From Heracleum sosnowskyi (Eukaryota; Streptophyta; Magnoliopsida; Apiales; Apiaceae), in assembly GCA_030848705.1 (NCBI GenBank), contig JAUIZM010000019.1, positions 186,001 through 250,000 on the forward strand: a DNA stretch of 64,000 nucleotides. Direction: 5' to 3'. The notes beneath the pieces were generated by a model. That model was not told where the DNA came from, did no database searches, and saw only the letters and a list, made by a program, of their open reading frames with translations. Position numbers and translations under genes: made by a program. Positions 63,493-64,000 of the stretch are shown here, piece after piece. The number at the start of each line of letters is the position of its first letter. The stretch's first letter is position 1.

Positions 63493-64000
63493 CACTACGT
63501 CAAATTTGGGCTGTGACACTTTGTACAGTAAGGGCTGTGACACTTTGGAAAAAACGAGTGGCTAAAGGTCATCGTCCCAAGTTTTAGCCACACAATTATT
63601 TTTTGAGTGACCGAAAACACATTTTTTGGCAGATTTAGTCACAATTTATAAAAGTGTGACAATTGAGAGATGAAACAGCATGTTTTTTTGTTGACTTTGA
63701 CCAAATCCAACATTTATAGTCATACTTGAGAGATAGAAGTGTGACAAAAAATAGTGACGCTTCTTTGCTGTATCTAAATGTTACCAAACGGTCACAGTCA
63801 TTTTCGGTGATGTGGCTAAATGTGAAATAACCTATGGTCACTACATTTTATATGTGACTAAAAAGTAGAGTTTTCTGCATTATGTCAGATCTTTGTTCGC
63901 TAAGGCAGCTAAAAACTAGTGACTGTATTATTGTGTGACTAAAAAGTACTCTGTTTTCAGGAACAGGGCATTCTTTTTTGAGGATCCTCATTTCCAACTG
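63493..64000 (+). mobile_element. CACTA-like DNA transposon terminus, runs out of window
   Basis: CACTACGTCAAATTTGGGC at 63493 has the form of a CACTA-superfamily end. It is followed by two close copies of GGGCTGTGACACTTTG (63509 and 63531). A subterminal region then holds about ten short motifs, TAGCCACA, TAGTCACA, GTGTGACTAAAAAGT and GTGGCTAAA, in both orientations, as is usual for CACTA subterminal repeats. No transposase is in view, and the other end is outside the window. Confidence 0.55.

Overview
The window is plant nuclear DNA, almost certainly from an angiosperm and probably a eudicot, and it is built nearly entirely of transposable elements. I find no intact host gene and no structural RNA gene. 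The plant assignment rests on the element types: three Copia elements of the SIRE/Maximus type (C, E, F), each using an initiator-tRNA-Met primer site; two gypsy elements with roughly 4 kb LTRs and chromovirus (Tekay-like) gag and integrase tails (A, B); two other Copia elements (D, G); the 3' end of a Tat/Ogre-like gypsy element (H); Helitrons; foldback MITEs; a hAT-like repeat; and a CACTA-like terminus. The species cannot be named from this.

Layout, left to right. 1-10344 is the collapsed body of gypsy element A (+), split by Copia D (minus, 1178-9780, TSD GATAG). 10345-14774 is the 3' LTR of A. A sits inside the gag of gypsy element B (minus; gag, an upstream ORF, PBS, and a 5' LTR ending at 20895). 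B sits inside the gag of SIRE-like Copia C (minus; LTR 21133-22185). C sits in the leader of Copia G (+), whose gag also received the complete, very young SIRE-like element E (22484-36465, TSD GATGA). The rest of G runs to its 3' LTR (39981 to about 41534). G sits in the tail of H (LTR 42067-42566), and H sits in a Helitron. The resulting nest is D in A in B in C in G in H in a Helitron, with E as a second insertion in G. Next, SIRE-like element F (43676-55558, TSD TAGGT) splits a second Helitron, and a third Helitron follows (to 56798). The right end holds two MITE-like elements set in TA microsatellites (56825-59045), an array of duplicated unknown sequence interrupted by a GGGCCGGGCC-rich hAT-like repeat (59184-61650), one gypsy LTR without a primer site (61930 to about 63491), and a CACTA-like terminus (from 63493).

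How the parts work together. E carries intact gag, pol and a 1616-codon third ORF between LTRs that differ at only one position I can see, so it may be mobile or nearly so. F has the same plan but is broken by four in-frame nonsense codons, a deletion and a frameshift. The most interesting pattern is shared by E and F. Each has its own short reiterated motif in U3 upstream of the LTR TATA box, and carries the same motif again, wholly (F) or partly (E) in reverse orientation, in the pol-ORF3 spacer, followed by a second TATA-like box and the ORF3 start. This suggests a reiterated-motif promoter duplicated inside the element to express ORF3. In F the motif has also spread through gag, pol and ORF3, where it is read as Asn-Pro-Asp and Asp-Thr-Asp runs. 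The two third ORFs share an N-terminal helical domain at the same residue positions, a central coiled-coil region and a basic patch.
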